A DNA stretch of 64,000 bases from Streptomyces mashuensis. GTDB taxonomy: Bacteria > Actinomycetota > Actinomycetes > Streptomycetales > Streptomycetaceae. The stretch covers positions 114,361-178,360 of the forward strand of contig NZ_BNBD01000012.1 of NCBI RefSeq assembly GCF_014654785.1, given 5' to 3'. The position numbers and the translations under genes are program-made. Position 1 is the first letter of the stretch; each line of letters begins with the position of its first letter. The notes under the pieces are model-generated. The model had not been told where the DNA came from. It did not search any database and saw nothing but the letters and a program-made list of their open reading frames with translations. This document shows positions 52,866 through 60,558 of the stretch, in pieces.

Positions 52866-54884
52866 ATGATGACGAGCAGGCCCGAGCCCCCCACGCATGC
52901 CACCGGCGCGCACCGCGCACCCAGCAGTGCGCCGAGCGCGGCCCGCCCCCCGGTCGTCGACCCCGCCGCCCCCGCCCCCACCGCCGAAGCCGCCGACGAA
53001 CCCGACCACCACTCCCTCCACCCGCCGCATACGGACGCCTCCCGTACGCAGGCGGTGGGGGCCGCGCTCGCCGACACCGTCGCCTTCGCCGCCGAGGTCG
53101 CGCACCCGGGCTCCGCCGACCACGACGACGACCACGGGACGCTCGTCGACGACACACTCGTGCAGACCCCGTCCGCGCCCTACGAGGCCCACCTGGACGG
53201 CCTCTTCACGTACTGCCTGTCCGTCCTGCGCGACCACGACGCCGCCGTCGCCGCCCTGGGCGAGGCGCTCGCCCTCGCCGAGCGGCGCGCCGAGCGCGCC
53301 CCCGCGGCCGAGGAGAACCTGCGCGCCTGGTTGTACGCCCTCGCGCGCTGGGAATGCCTACGACGCCTTGCCGCACCACCGGCGCGCGGCAAAGGCCGCA
53401 CCCGCACCCGCAGCGGCACGGACCCCGGTCCCGGCCCCGAGGATGAGCCCGAGGGCGGTCCGGAGGGCGGTCCGGAAGGCGACGGCCCACCAGCGCGCCG
53501 CGGTACCGGTAAGGACCCCGTCGCCGGCTCCGACTCCGGTGCCGCCCTCGCCCTCCTCGCCTGGCCGGAGGCCGCCGGCACCACCCCGGAGCAGCGCGAG
53601 TCCCTGGAACTCGCCGTCCGCCACGGTCTCGCCCCGCACGAGGTCGCCGCCGTCCTCCGCCTCGACCCCGACGCCACCCGCGCCCTGCTCTCCAGCGCCG
53701 CCTGCGAGGTCGAGCGCACCCGCATCGCCCTCGCCGTCGTAGAGTCCGGCCGCTGCCCGGTCGTGGGCCGCTTCGCCGGCGACAAACAGGTGCTGCTCGG
53801 CGCCACCCTGCGCCGGGAACTCGTCCGCCACGTCGACGACTGCGCCGACTGCCGCCGCACCGCCGAGCGCACCACCGCCGGCGAGCCGTGGCCGGGCACC
53901 ACCGCGTCCACCGCGGCCCTGCCCGTACTGCGCGCCCCCCGCGGCGCCGTGCACGCCGCCATGCTGTCCGCCCTGGGCCCGCGCCCCGCGCGCCGGCGCG
54001 GGAGCCCGGCACGCGCCACCCCGCGCTTCGACCGCACCGGCTTCCCCGTCGCTCCCAAGGACCGCGGCGCACGCCGCGGGCTCCTGCGCAGCCGCGCCCT
54101 GACGACCACAGTCGTCGCCACCGTCGTCGCCGCGCCCGTCCTGGCCCTGTGGGCCGCGTACCGCGGCCTGCCGTTCGGCGAGGGCCACGAGGGCGCCCCC
54201 ATGTCGGCCACCGATCCCGACAGCCTCGGCGGCAGCCCCCATGAGGCCGGCCACCCCCAGGGCGCGTACCCCGACCCGCACGCGGACCCGTACGCCGATC
54301 CCTACGGGCCGTACTACGGGGAGCCGGGCGGCGGCCGGCGCCCCACTCTGGGCGGGCCGCCGGCCCCCGGCTCCGGCGCCGCCCTCGGCCACCACCCGCC
54401 CGAGCTGTCCGTCGCCGTGCTCGGCCCCGACGGCAGACCCGTACCGGTGCGCGGCGCCCCCGGCGCGGCCCCGGCGCCCGGCGCCACGACCATGCCGCCG
54501 GCCGCACCGCCCGGCCGCGGTCCCGGCCGGCTGACCGTCGAGGCACAGCCCAGCGGCCCGGACACCGTCATCACGCTCAGCGCGAGCGGCGGCGAGCCCG
54601 TCAGCTGGTCGATGTCGGCCGGCGTGCCGTGGCTGCGGATCAGCCAGCCCGGCGGCGTACTGCGCCCGGGTCAGTCCGTGACCGTCACCGTCAGCGTCGA
54701 CCGCTCCTGCGAACCGGCCGGGCCGTGGAGCGCGCGCGTGGCCATCGCGCCGGGCGGCACCGTGGTGACGATCGAGGGCCGGGGCGCCGGCCCCCGCACC
54801 GCTCCTTCCCCCGCCCCTACGCCGTCCGCCGCCGCCCTGCCGCCGCAGACGCCGCCGCCCTCCTCGGCACCGCCGGCCGGCTGA
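52866..54884 (+). CDS. Sigma-like / zinc anti-sigma / membrane / BACON fusion protein
   Basis: 672 residues. Residues about 105-170 resemble a degenerate ECF sigma region 2 (LFTYCLSVLRDHDAAVAALGEAL, RAWLYALARWECLRRL). About 238-290 resembles region 4 (TPEQRESLELAVRHGLAPHEVAAVLRLDP). Then comes a zinc anti-sigma-like quartet Cys297, His322-x3-Cys326-x2-Cys329, one membrane helix (412-432), a Pro/Gly-rich extracytoplasmic linker, and a BACON-type beta-sandwich (about 550-650). The acidic/Pro insert between the sigma-like parts is long. TACCTT ends 7 nt before ATG 52866 (ATG 52869 is equally possible). Sigma activity is unproven. Confidence 0.75.
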   Translation: MMTSRPEPPTHATGAHRAPSSAPSAARPPVVDPAAPAPTAEAADEPDHHSLHPPHTDASRTQAVGAALADTVAFAAEVAHPGSADHDDDHGTLVDDTLVQTPSAPYEAHLDGLFTYCLSVLRDHDAAVAALGEALALAERRAERAPAAEENLRAWLYALARWECLRRLAAPPARGKGRTRTRSGTDPGPGPEDEPEGGPEGGPEGDGPPARRGTGKDPVAGSDSGAALALLAWPEAAGTTPEQRESLELAVRHGLAPHEVAAVLRLDPDATRALLSSAACEVERTRIALAVVESGRCPVVGRFAGDKQVLLGATLRRELVRHVDDCADCRRTAERTTAGEPWPGTTASTAALPVLRAPRGAVHAAMLSALGPRPARRRGSPARATPRFDRTGFPVAPKDRGARRGLLRSRALTTTVVATVVAAPVLALWAAYRGLPFGEGHEGAPMSATDPDSLGGSPHEAGHPQGAYPDPHADPYADPYGPYYGEPGGGRRPTLGGPPAPGSGAALGHHPPELSVAVLGPDGRPVPVRGAPGAAPAPGATTMPPAAPPGRGPGRLTVEAQPSGPDTVITLSASGGEPVSWSMSAGVPWLRISQPGGVLRPGQSVTVTVSVDRSCEPAGPWSARVAIAPGGTVVTIEGRGAGPRTAPSPAPTPSAAALPPQTPPPSSAPPAG

Positions 54885-54903
54885 GGGCGGCTGACGCGGG
54901 CGT

Positions 54904-55746
54904 TCAGCGGGGGTCGGCCGGGTGCGGCGCCATCGGCAGCAGCGACGCCATGCGCTCCTGGCAGAGCTCCACCAGCCGGTCGTAGGCTGCGGGGCCCATC
55001 AGCTCGATCAGCTCCGCCCGGTACGACTCGTACACCGGCTTCCCGGCGCCGTGCGCCGACCGCGCCGACGTGCACCACCAGTGCAGGTCGTGGCCGCCCG
55101 GGCCCCAGCCCCGGCGGTCGTACTCGCCGATGCTGATCTGCAGCACCTGGGTGTCGTCCGGCCGGTCGATCCAGTCGTACGTGCGCCGCACCGGCAGCTG
55201 CCAGCAGACGTCCGGCTTGGTCTCCAGCGGCTCGCGGCCCTCCTTGAGCGCCAGGATGTGCAGCGCGCAGCCGGCGCCACCCGCGAAGCCCGGCCGGTTC
55301 TGGAAGATGCAGGAGCCCTTCCAGCGGCGCGTCTGCCGCTCGCCGTCGTCCTCGTCGAGCTGTGTCCAGCCCGAGTCCGTGCCGACGTCGTGGAACTGCC
55401 ACACGTCCGGCGTGAGCCGGGCCACGTGCCCCGCCACCCGCTGCTCGTCCTCCTCGTCGGAGAAGTGCGCGCCCAGCGTGCAGCAGCCGTCGTCGGCCCG
55501 GCCCGCCTTGATGCCCTGGCAGCCGCTGCCGAACACGCACGTCCAGCGGGAGGTCAGCCACGTCAGGTCGCAGCGGAAGACCTGCTCGTCGTCCGCCGGG
55601 TCGGGGAACTCCACCCAGGCGCGGGCGAAGTCGAGCCCGACTTCGTCGGGAACGCCCGGCGCGCCCGGCGCGTCCGCCGGCTGCGTGCCCTTCTTGCCGG
55701 CCTTGATGCCGGACTTGTCCTGCTTGGCCTTCTTCGTCTTCGCCAC
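54904..55746 (-). CDS. Cysteine-rich YkgJ/DUF3109-like protein
   Basis: 280 residues. A Lys-rich N-terminus is followed by cysteines at 59, 70, 76, 88, 89, 146, 160 and 181. The block GCCTLGAHFSDEEDE, then CALHILALKEGREPLETKPDVCWQLP, resembles the metal- or iron-sulfur-binding cysteine clusters of the YkgJ/DUF3109 group. No reaction is known. It converges on the BACON fusion gene, with 19 bp between the stops. Confidence 0.7.
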   Translation of the reverse strand: MAKTKKAKQDKSGIKAGKKGTQPADAPGAPGVPDEVGLDFARAWVEFPDPADDEQVFRCDLTWLTSRWTCVFGSGCQGIKAGRADDGCCTLGAHFSDEEDEQRVAGHVARLTPDVWQFHDVGTDSGWTQLDEDDGERQTRRWKGSCIFQNRPGFAGGAGCALHILALKEGREPLETKPDVCWQLPVRRTYDWIDRPDDTQVLQISIGEYDRRGWGPGGHDLHWWCTSARSAHGAGKPVYESYRAELIELMGPAAYDRLVELCQERMASLLPMAPHPADPR

Positions 55747-55791
55747 CCCTCAAGCCTAAGTGGCCGCACCCGTCGCAGTAGCGTTCAGGCC

Positions 55792-56724
55792 ATGAGACTC
55801 GGTGTCCTCGACGTGGGCTCGAACACGGTGCACCTGCTGGTGGTCGACGCCCACCCCGGTGCCCGGCCGCTGCCCGCCCATTCCCACAAGGCCGAACTGC
55901 GCCTCGCGGAGCTCCTCGACGACGACGGGGCGATCAGCGACACCGGCATAGAGCGCCTGATCGGCGTGCTCGGCGACGCCCTGCGCGCCGCCGAGGACAA
56001 GGGCGTCGAGGAGGTCCTGCCCTTCGCCACCTCCGCCGTCCGCGAGGCGTCCAACGCCGACGCGCTGCTCGCCCGCGTCCAGGAGGAGACCGGCGTCGCC
56101 CTGTCCGTCCTCAGCGGCGAGGAGGAGGCCCGGCTCACCTTCCTCGCCGTCCGCCGCTGGTTCGGCTGGTCGGCCGGAAAACTCCTTGTCCTCGACATCG
56201 GCGGCGGTTCCCTGGAGGTCGCCTACGGCCTCGACGAGGAACCCGACGCCGCCGCCTCCCTCCCCCTGGGCGCCGGCCGCCTCACCGCCGCCTGGCTCCC
56301 CGGCGACCCGCCCGACCCCGCCGACGTCCGCGCCCTGCGCCGCCACGTCCGTACCGAGATCGCCCGCCGGGTCGGCGAATTCGCCCGCCACGGCGCGCCC
56401 GACCACGCCGTCGCCACCTCCAAGACGTTCCGGCAGCTCGCCCGCATCGGCGGCGCGGCCCGCTCCGCCGAGGGCCTGTACGTCCAGCGCACCCTGGACC
56501 GCGCCGCCCTGGAGGAGTGGGTGCCCCGGCTCGCCGGCATGACCGTCAAACAGCGCGCCGCGCTGCCGGGCGTGTCCGAGGGCCGCGCGGGCCAGCTGCT
56601 CGCGGGCGCGCTCGTCGCGGAGGCGGCCATGGACCTCTTCGGCCTCGACGAGATCGAAATCTGCCCCTGGGCCCTCCGCGAGGGCGTCATCCTGCGCCGT
56701 CTGGACCACCTGCCACCGGGCTGA
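55792..56724 (+). CDS. Ppx/GppA-family phosphatase
   Basis: 310 residues of the ASKHA fold: LGVLDVGSNTVHLLVVDA at the N-terminus, ATSAVREASNADALL, SGEEEARLTFLAVR, and the phosphate loop VLDIGGGSLEVAYG. The family hydrolyses polyphosphate or pppGpp; short single-domain actinobacterial forms (Ppx1/Ppx2) differ in activity, so the substrate is open. TAGCGT ends 7 nt before ATG 55792. A 262-bp GC-rich gap with no gene follows. Confidence 0.9.
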   Translation: MRLGVLDVGSNTVHLLVVDAHPGARPLPAHSHKAELRLAELLDDDGAISDTGIERLIGVLGDALRAAEDKGVEEVLPFATSAVREASNADALLARVQEETGVALSVLSGEEEARLTFLAVRRWFGWSAGKLLVLDIGGGSLEVAYGLDEEPDAAASLPLGAGRLTAAWLPGDPPDPADVRALRRHVRTEIARRVGEFARHGAPDHAVATSKTFRQLARIGGAARSAEGLYVQRTLDRAALEEWVPRLAGMTVKQRAALPGVSEGRAGQLLAGALVAEAAMDLFGLDEIEICPWALREGVILRRLDHLPPG

Positions 56725-56986
56725 GGCACGCCCCGCCGAGCCCCCGCCGGCCCCCGCGCCGTACCCCCCGGTGACGCACACCACGCGGTGATCCGCCTCA
56801 CGGCCCCCTATTGCCCGCCCCCGCCCCGCAGCCCCGCCGGACCCCCGCCGAACAGGGACGGAACCGGCGCGACGGCGGGGCGGGGACGGCGGCCGGCGCC
56901 CCGTCCCCGCCCCCTCGGTGATCGTCTTTCCGCCGAGTGACCGACCACCTGCCCACCGTGGCGGGGCCGGGCATACGCTGTCCCTC

Positions 56987-57811
56987 GTGACAGAGCCAGT
57001 GGTGCGCATTCCGGATGCGAAGGTCGCCCTGTCAACGGCATCGGTCTACCCCGAGTCGACGGCGACGGCCTTCGAGATCGCCGCGCGCCTCGGCTACGAC
57101 GGCGTCGAGGTCATGGTCTGGACCGACCCCGTCAGCCAGGACGTCGACGCCCTCCGCCGCCTGTCCGACTACCACCAGGTGCCCATCCTGGCCGTGCACG
57201 CGCCCTGCCTCCTCATCACCCAGCGCGTATGGTCGACCGACCCCTGGGTCAAGCTCCAGCGCGCCCGCGCCGCCGCCGAACAGCTCGGCGCCGGCACCGT
57301 CGTCGTCCACCCGCCCTTCCGCTGGCAGCGCTCCTACGCGCGCGACTTCGTGCGCGGCATCTGGCGCATGGCCGACGAGACCGACGTCCGCTTCGCCGTC
57401 GAGAACATGTACCCGTGGCGCTACCGCGACCGCGAGATGCTCGCCTACGCGCCGGACTGGGACGTCACCAAGGAGGACTACCGGCACTTCACGGTCGACC
57501 TCTCGCACACCGCCACCGCCCGCACCGACGCCCTCCAGATGATCGACCGCATGGGCGACCGGCTCGCCCACATCCACCTCGCCGACGGCAACGGCTCCGC
57601 CAAGGACGAGCACCTCGTCCCCGGCCGCGGCAAGCAGCCCTGCGCCGAGGTGCTGGAACGTCTCGCTGTGAACGGGTTCGACGGCCACGTCGTCATCGAG
57701 GTCAACACCCGGCGCGCCATGTCCGCCGCCGAGCGCGAGGCCGACCTCGCCGAGGCCCTCGCCTACACCCGGCTGCACCTCGCCTCCCCGACGGGAGCGC
57801 ACCGCCGGTGA
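56987..57811 (+). CDS. Sugar phosphate isomerase/epimerase-like TIM barrel protein
   Basis: 274 residues, AP endonuclease 2-like barrel: TAFEIAARLGYDGVEVMVW, LAVHAPCLL, VVHPPFRWQ, FAVENMYPW, TVDLSHTATA, AHIHLADGNG and VVIEVNTRRA carry the usual His/Glu/Asp metal ligands. Substrate unknown. TACGCT ends 7 nt before GTG 56987. The stop overlaps the TetR gene start, so the two are co-expressed. Confidence 0.85.
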   Translation: MTEPVVRIPDAKVALSTASVYPESTATAFEIAARLGYDGVEVMVWTDPVSQDVDALRRLSDYHQVPILAVHAPCLLITQRVWSTDPWVKLQRARAAAEQLGAGTVVVHPPFRWQRSYARDFVRGIWRMADETDVRFAVENMYPWRYRDREMLAYAPDWDVTKEDYRHFTVDLSHTATARTDALQMIDRMGDRLAHIHLADGNGSAKDEHLVPGRGKQPCAEVLERLAVNGFDGHVVIEVNTRRAMSAAEREADLAEALAYTRLHLASPTGAHRR

Positions 57812-58428
57812 CGGAACCGGAGACCACCCCCCGGCGGCGCGGCCGCCCCGCCCGCACGGACGCCGCCACGGGCCCCGGCGCACGCGAACGCATCCTCACC
57901 GCCGCCCGCGCCGAGTTCGCGGCCCACGGGTACGACAAGACGTCCATCCGCGGCATCGCCAAGGCCGCCGCCGTCGACCCCGCCCTGGTCCACCACTACT
58001 TCGGGCCCAAGGAGGAGATCTTCGCGGCGGCCGTCGAGGCCGGCTTCGCCCCCGCCCTTCTGGCCCCCGACATGCTCCCCGCCGGCCCCCGCGAGGAGCT
58101 CGGGGAACGGCTGGCCCGCTTCATCCTGCGGCTCTGGGAGGACCCCGGCACCCGCGAACCACTGCTGGCCGTCGTCCGCTCCGCCGTGGCCAACGAGAAG
58201 GCGGCCGAGGTCTTCCGCCACCTCGTGTCCCGGCGCCTCATGATGCCCATCGCGGGGGAACTCGACGTCCCCGACCCGCGCCTGCGCTCCGAGCTCGCGG
58301 CGGCCCAGCTGGTCGGGGTGGCCATGCTGCGCCACGTCATCAAGATCGAGCCCTTGGCGTCGGCGGACATCGACGACGTCATCGCTCAGGTGGCACCGGC
58401 GGTGCAGCGTCACCTGACGGGGGACTGA
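57808..58428 (+). CDS. TetR-family transcriptional regulator
   Basis: 206 residues. The N-terminal HTH (about 25-72) is ARERILTAARAEFAAHGYDKTSIRGIAKAAAVDPALVHHYFGPKEE (read across the motif). The C-terminal ligand domain resembles the TetR_C_17 type common in streptomycetes. Coupled to the isomerase by a GTGA overlap; may regulate it or ilvD, 182 bp downstream. No clear operator seen. Confidence 0.9.
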   Translation: MTEPETTPRRRGRPARTDAATGPGARERILTAARAEFAAHGYDKTSIRGIAKAAAVDPALVHHYFGPKEEIFAAAVEAGFAPALLAPDMLPAGPREELGERLARFILRLWEDPGTREPLLAVVRSAVANEKAAEVFRHLVSRRLMMPIAGELDVPDPRLRSELAAAQLVGVAMLRHVIKIEPLASADIDDVIAQVAPAVQRHLTGD

Positions 58429-58610
58429 GCGGGGACCCTTCCGGGATCACCCCCATCTCACCCCGATCTCCGTCTCGGATGCCGGAAAGCCCGTCCGCCT
58501 CGCCGGACGACCGGCGTAGGCTCGAACGTCCGAGAACCCTCGAGTCACCGCCTGAGACACGGCCCCGGACGACATCGAGGCCCCCGGAGCCACCGAGAAG
58601 TGGAGAGGCC

Positions 58611-60461
58611 ATGCCCCAGCTGAGGTCCCGCACCGTCACCCACGGCCGCAACATGGCGGGCGCCCGAGCCCTTCTGCGCGCCGCGGGCGTAGCGCGCGAG
58701 GACTTCGGCAAGCCGATCGTCGCGGTCGCCAACAGCTTCACCGAGTTCGTGCCCGGCCACACCCACCTCCAGCCGGTGGGCCGCATCGTCTCCGAGGCCG
58801 TCAAGGCGGCGGGCGCCATCCCGCGCGAGTTCAACACGATCGCCGTCGACGACGGCATCGCCATGGGCCACGGCGGCATGCTCTACTCGCTGCCCTCCCG
58901 CGACCTGATCGCCGACTCCGTCGAGTACATGGTCGAGGCCCACTGCGCCGATGCCCTCATCTGCATCTCCAACTGCGACAAGATCACCCCGGGCATGCTC
59001 ATGGCCGCCCTGCGCCTGAACATCCCCACCGTCTTCGTCTCCGGCGGTCCCATGGAGTCCGGCCGCGCCACCCTCGTCGACGGCACCGTCCGCACCCTCG
59101 ACCTCGTCGACGCGATCTCCGACGCCGTCAACGACAAGATCTCCGACGAGGACATCCTCCGCATCGAGGAGAACGCCTGCCCCACCTGCGGCTCGTGTTC
59201 CGGCATGTTCACCGCCAACTCGATGAACTGCCTCACCGAGGCCATCGGCCTCGCCCTCCCCGGCAACGGCTCCGTCCTCGCCACCCACACCGCCCGCCGC
59301 GCCCTCTACGAGAACGCGGCCCACACGGTCGTCGACCTGGCACGGCGCTATTACGAGCAGGACGACACCACCGTTCTGCCGCGCTCCATCGCCACCCAGG
59401 CCGCCTTCGGCAACGCCATGGCCCTCGACATCGCCATGGGCGGCTCCACCAACACGATCCTGCACCTGCTGGCCGCCGCCCAGGAGGCCGGCGTCGCCTT
59501 CGGCCTCGACGAGATCGACGCCGTCTCGCGCCGCGTGCCCTGCCTCGCCAAGGTCGCCCCCAACGTCGCCGGCAGCCGCACGTACTACATGGAGGACGTG
59601 CACCGCGCCGGCGGCATCCCCGCCCTCCTCGGCGAACTGCACCGCGCCGGCCTGCTCGACGAGGACGTCCACGCCGTCCACAGCCCCTCGCTCTCCGACT
59701 GGCTGAAGACCTGGGACGTCCGCGGCGGCTCCCCGTCCCCCGAGGCCGTCGAACTGTGGCACGCCGCCCCCGGCTGCGTCCGCTCCGCCACCGCCTTCTC
59801 GCAGTCCGAGCGCTGGGAAGCCCTCGACACCGACACCGAGAACGGTTGCATCCGCTCCGCCGACCACGCCTACTCCAAGGACGGCGGCCTCGCCGTCCTG
59901 CGCGGCAACCTCGCCGTCGACGGCTGCGTCGTGAAGACCGCCGGCGTCGACGAGTCCATCTGGACGTTCGAGGGGCCCGCCGTCGTCTGCGAGTCCCAGG
60001 ACGAGGCCGTCGAGAAGATCCTCGCCAAGCAGGTCCGCGACGGCGACGTCGTCGTCATCCGCTACGAGGGCCCCAAGGGCGGCCCCGGCATGCAGGAAAT
60101 GCTCTACCCCACGTCCTTCCTCAAGGGCCGCGGCCTCGGCAAGACCTGCGCGCTCATCACCGACGGCCGCTTCTCCGGCGGCACCTCCGGCCTCAGCATC
60201 GGCCACGTCTCGCCCGAGGCCGCCTCCGGCGGCACCATCGCCCTCGTCCAGGACGGCGACCGCATCCGCATCGACATCCCCGCCCGCACCATCGAGCTCC
60301 TCGTCCCCGAGACCGAGCTCGCGGCGCGCCGGGAAGCGCTCGCCGGCACGTACGCGCCGAAGAACCGCGACCGCAAGGTCTCGCAGGCCCTGCGCGCGTA
60401 CGCCGCCATGGCCACCAGCGCCGACAAGGGCGCCGTGCGCGACGTGACCAAGCTGGGCTGA
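58611..60461 (+). CDS. ilvD: Dihydroxy-acid dehydratase
   Basis: Third step of valine, isoleucine and pantoate-precursor synthesis. 616 residues. Iron-sulfur cysteines lie in ICISNCDKITPGM and ENACPTCGSCSGMFTANSMNC; the family signature near the C-terminus is ALITDGRFSGGTSGLSIGHVSPEA. GTGGAGAGG precedes ATG 58611. It supplies ketoisovalerate, the root of pantoate for panC in this window. It converges on the kinase gene. Confidence 0.96.
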   Translation: MPQLRSRTVTHGRNMAGARALLRAAGVAREDFGKPIVAVANSFTEFVPGHTHLQPVGRIVSEAVKAAGAIPREFNTIAVDDGIAMGHGGMLYSLPSRDLIADSVEYMVEAHCADALICISNCDKITPGMLMAALRLNIPTVFVSGGPMESGRATLVDGTVRTLDLVDAISDAVNDKISDEDILRIEENACPTCGSCSGMFTANSMNCLTEAIGLALPGNGSVLATHTARRALYENAAHTVVDLARRYYEQDDTTVLPRSIATQAAFGNAMALDIAMGGSTNTILHLLAAAQEAGVAFGLDEIDAVSRRVPCLAKVAPNVAGSRTYYMEDVHRAGGIPALLGELHRAGLLDEDVHAVHSPSLSDWLKTWDVRGGSPSPEAVELWHAAPGCVRSATAFSQSERWEALDTDTENGCIRSADHAYSKDGGLAVLRGNLAVDGCVVKTAGVDESIWTFEGPAVVCESQDEAVEKILAKQVRDGDVVVIRYEGPKGGPGMQEMLYPTSFLKGRGLGKTCALITDGRFSGGTSGLSIGHVSPEAASGGTIALVQDGDRIRIDIPARTIELLVPETELAARREALAGTYAPKNRDRKVSQALRAYAAMATSADKGAVRDVTKLG

Positions 60462-60526
60462 GGACCGCCGGGAGCGGGCGCCGGGACGCTGGGCCTCTTT
60501 ACGGGGCCGGGGCCCGGCGCCCGGCT

Positions 60527-60558
60527 CTCAGCGCCTCAGCGCCTCAGCGCCTCAGCGC
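60527..60558. repeat. Four perfect CTCAGCGC octamers spanning a stop codon
   Basis: Copies at 60527, 60535, 60543 and 60551. On the minus strand each reads GCGCTGAG, and the first TGA met is the kinase stop (60552-60554). Later copies put TGA in the other frames. Confidence 0.85.
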
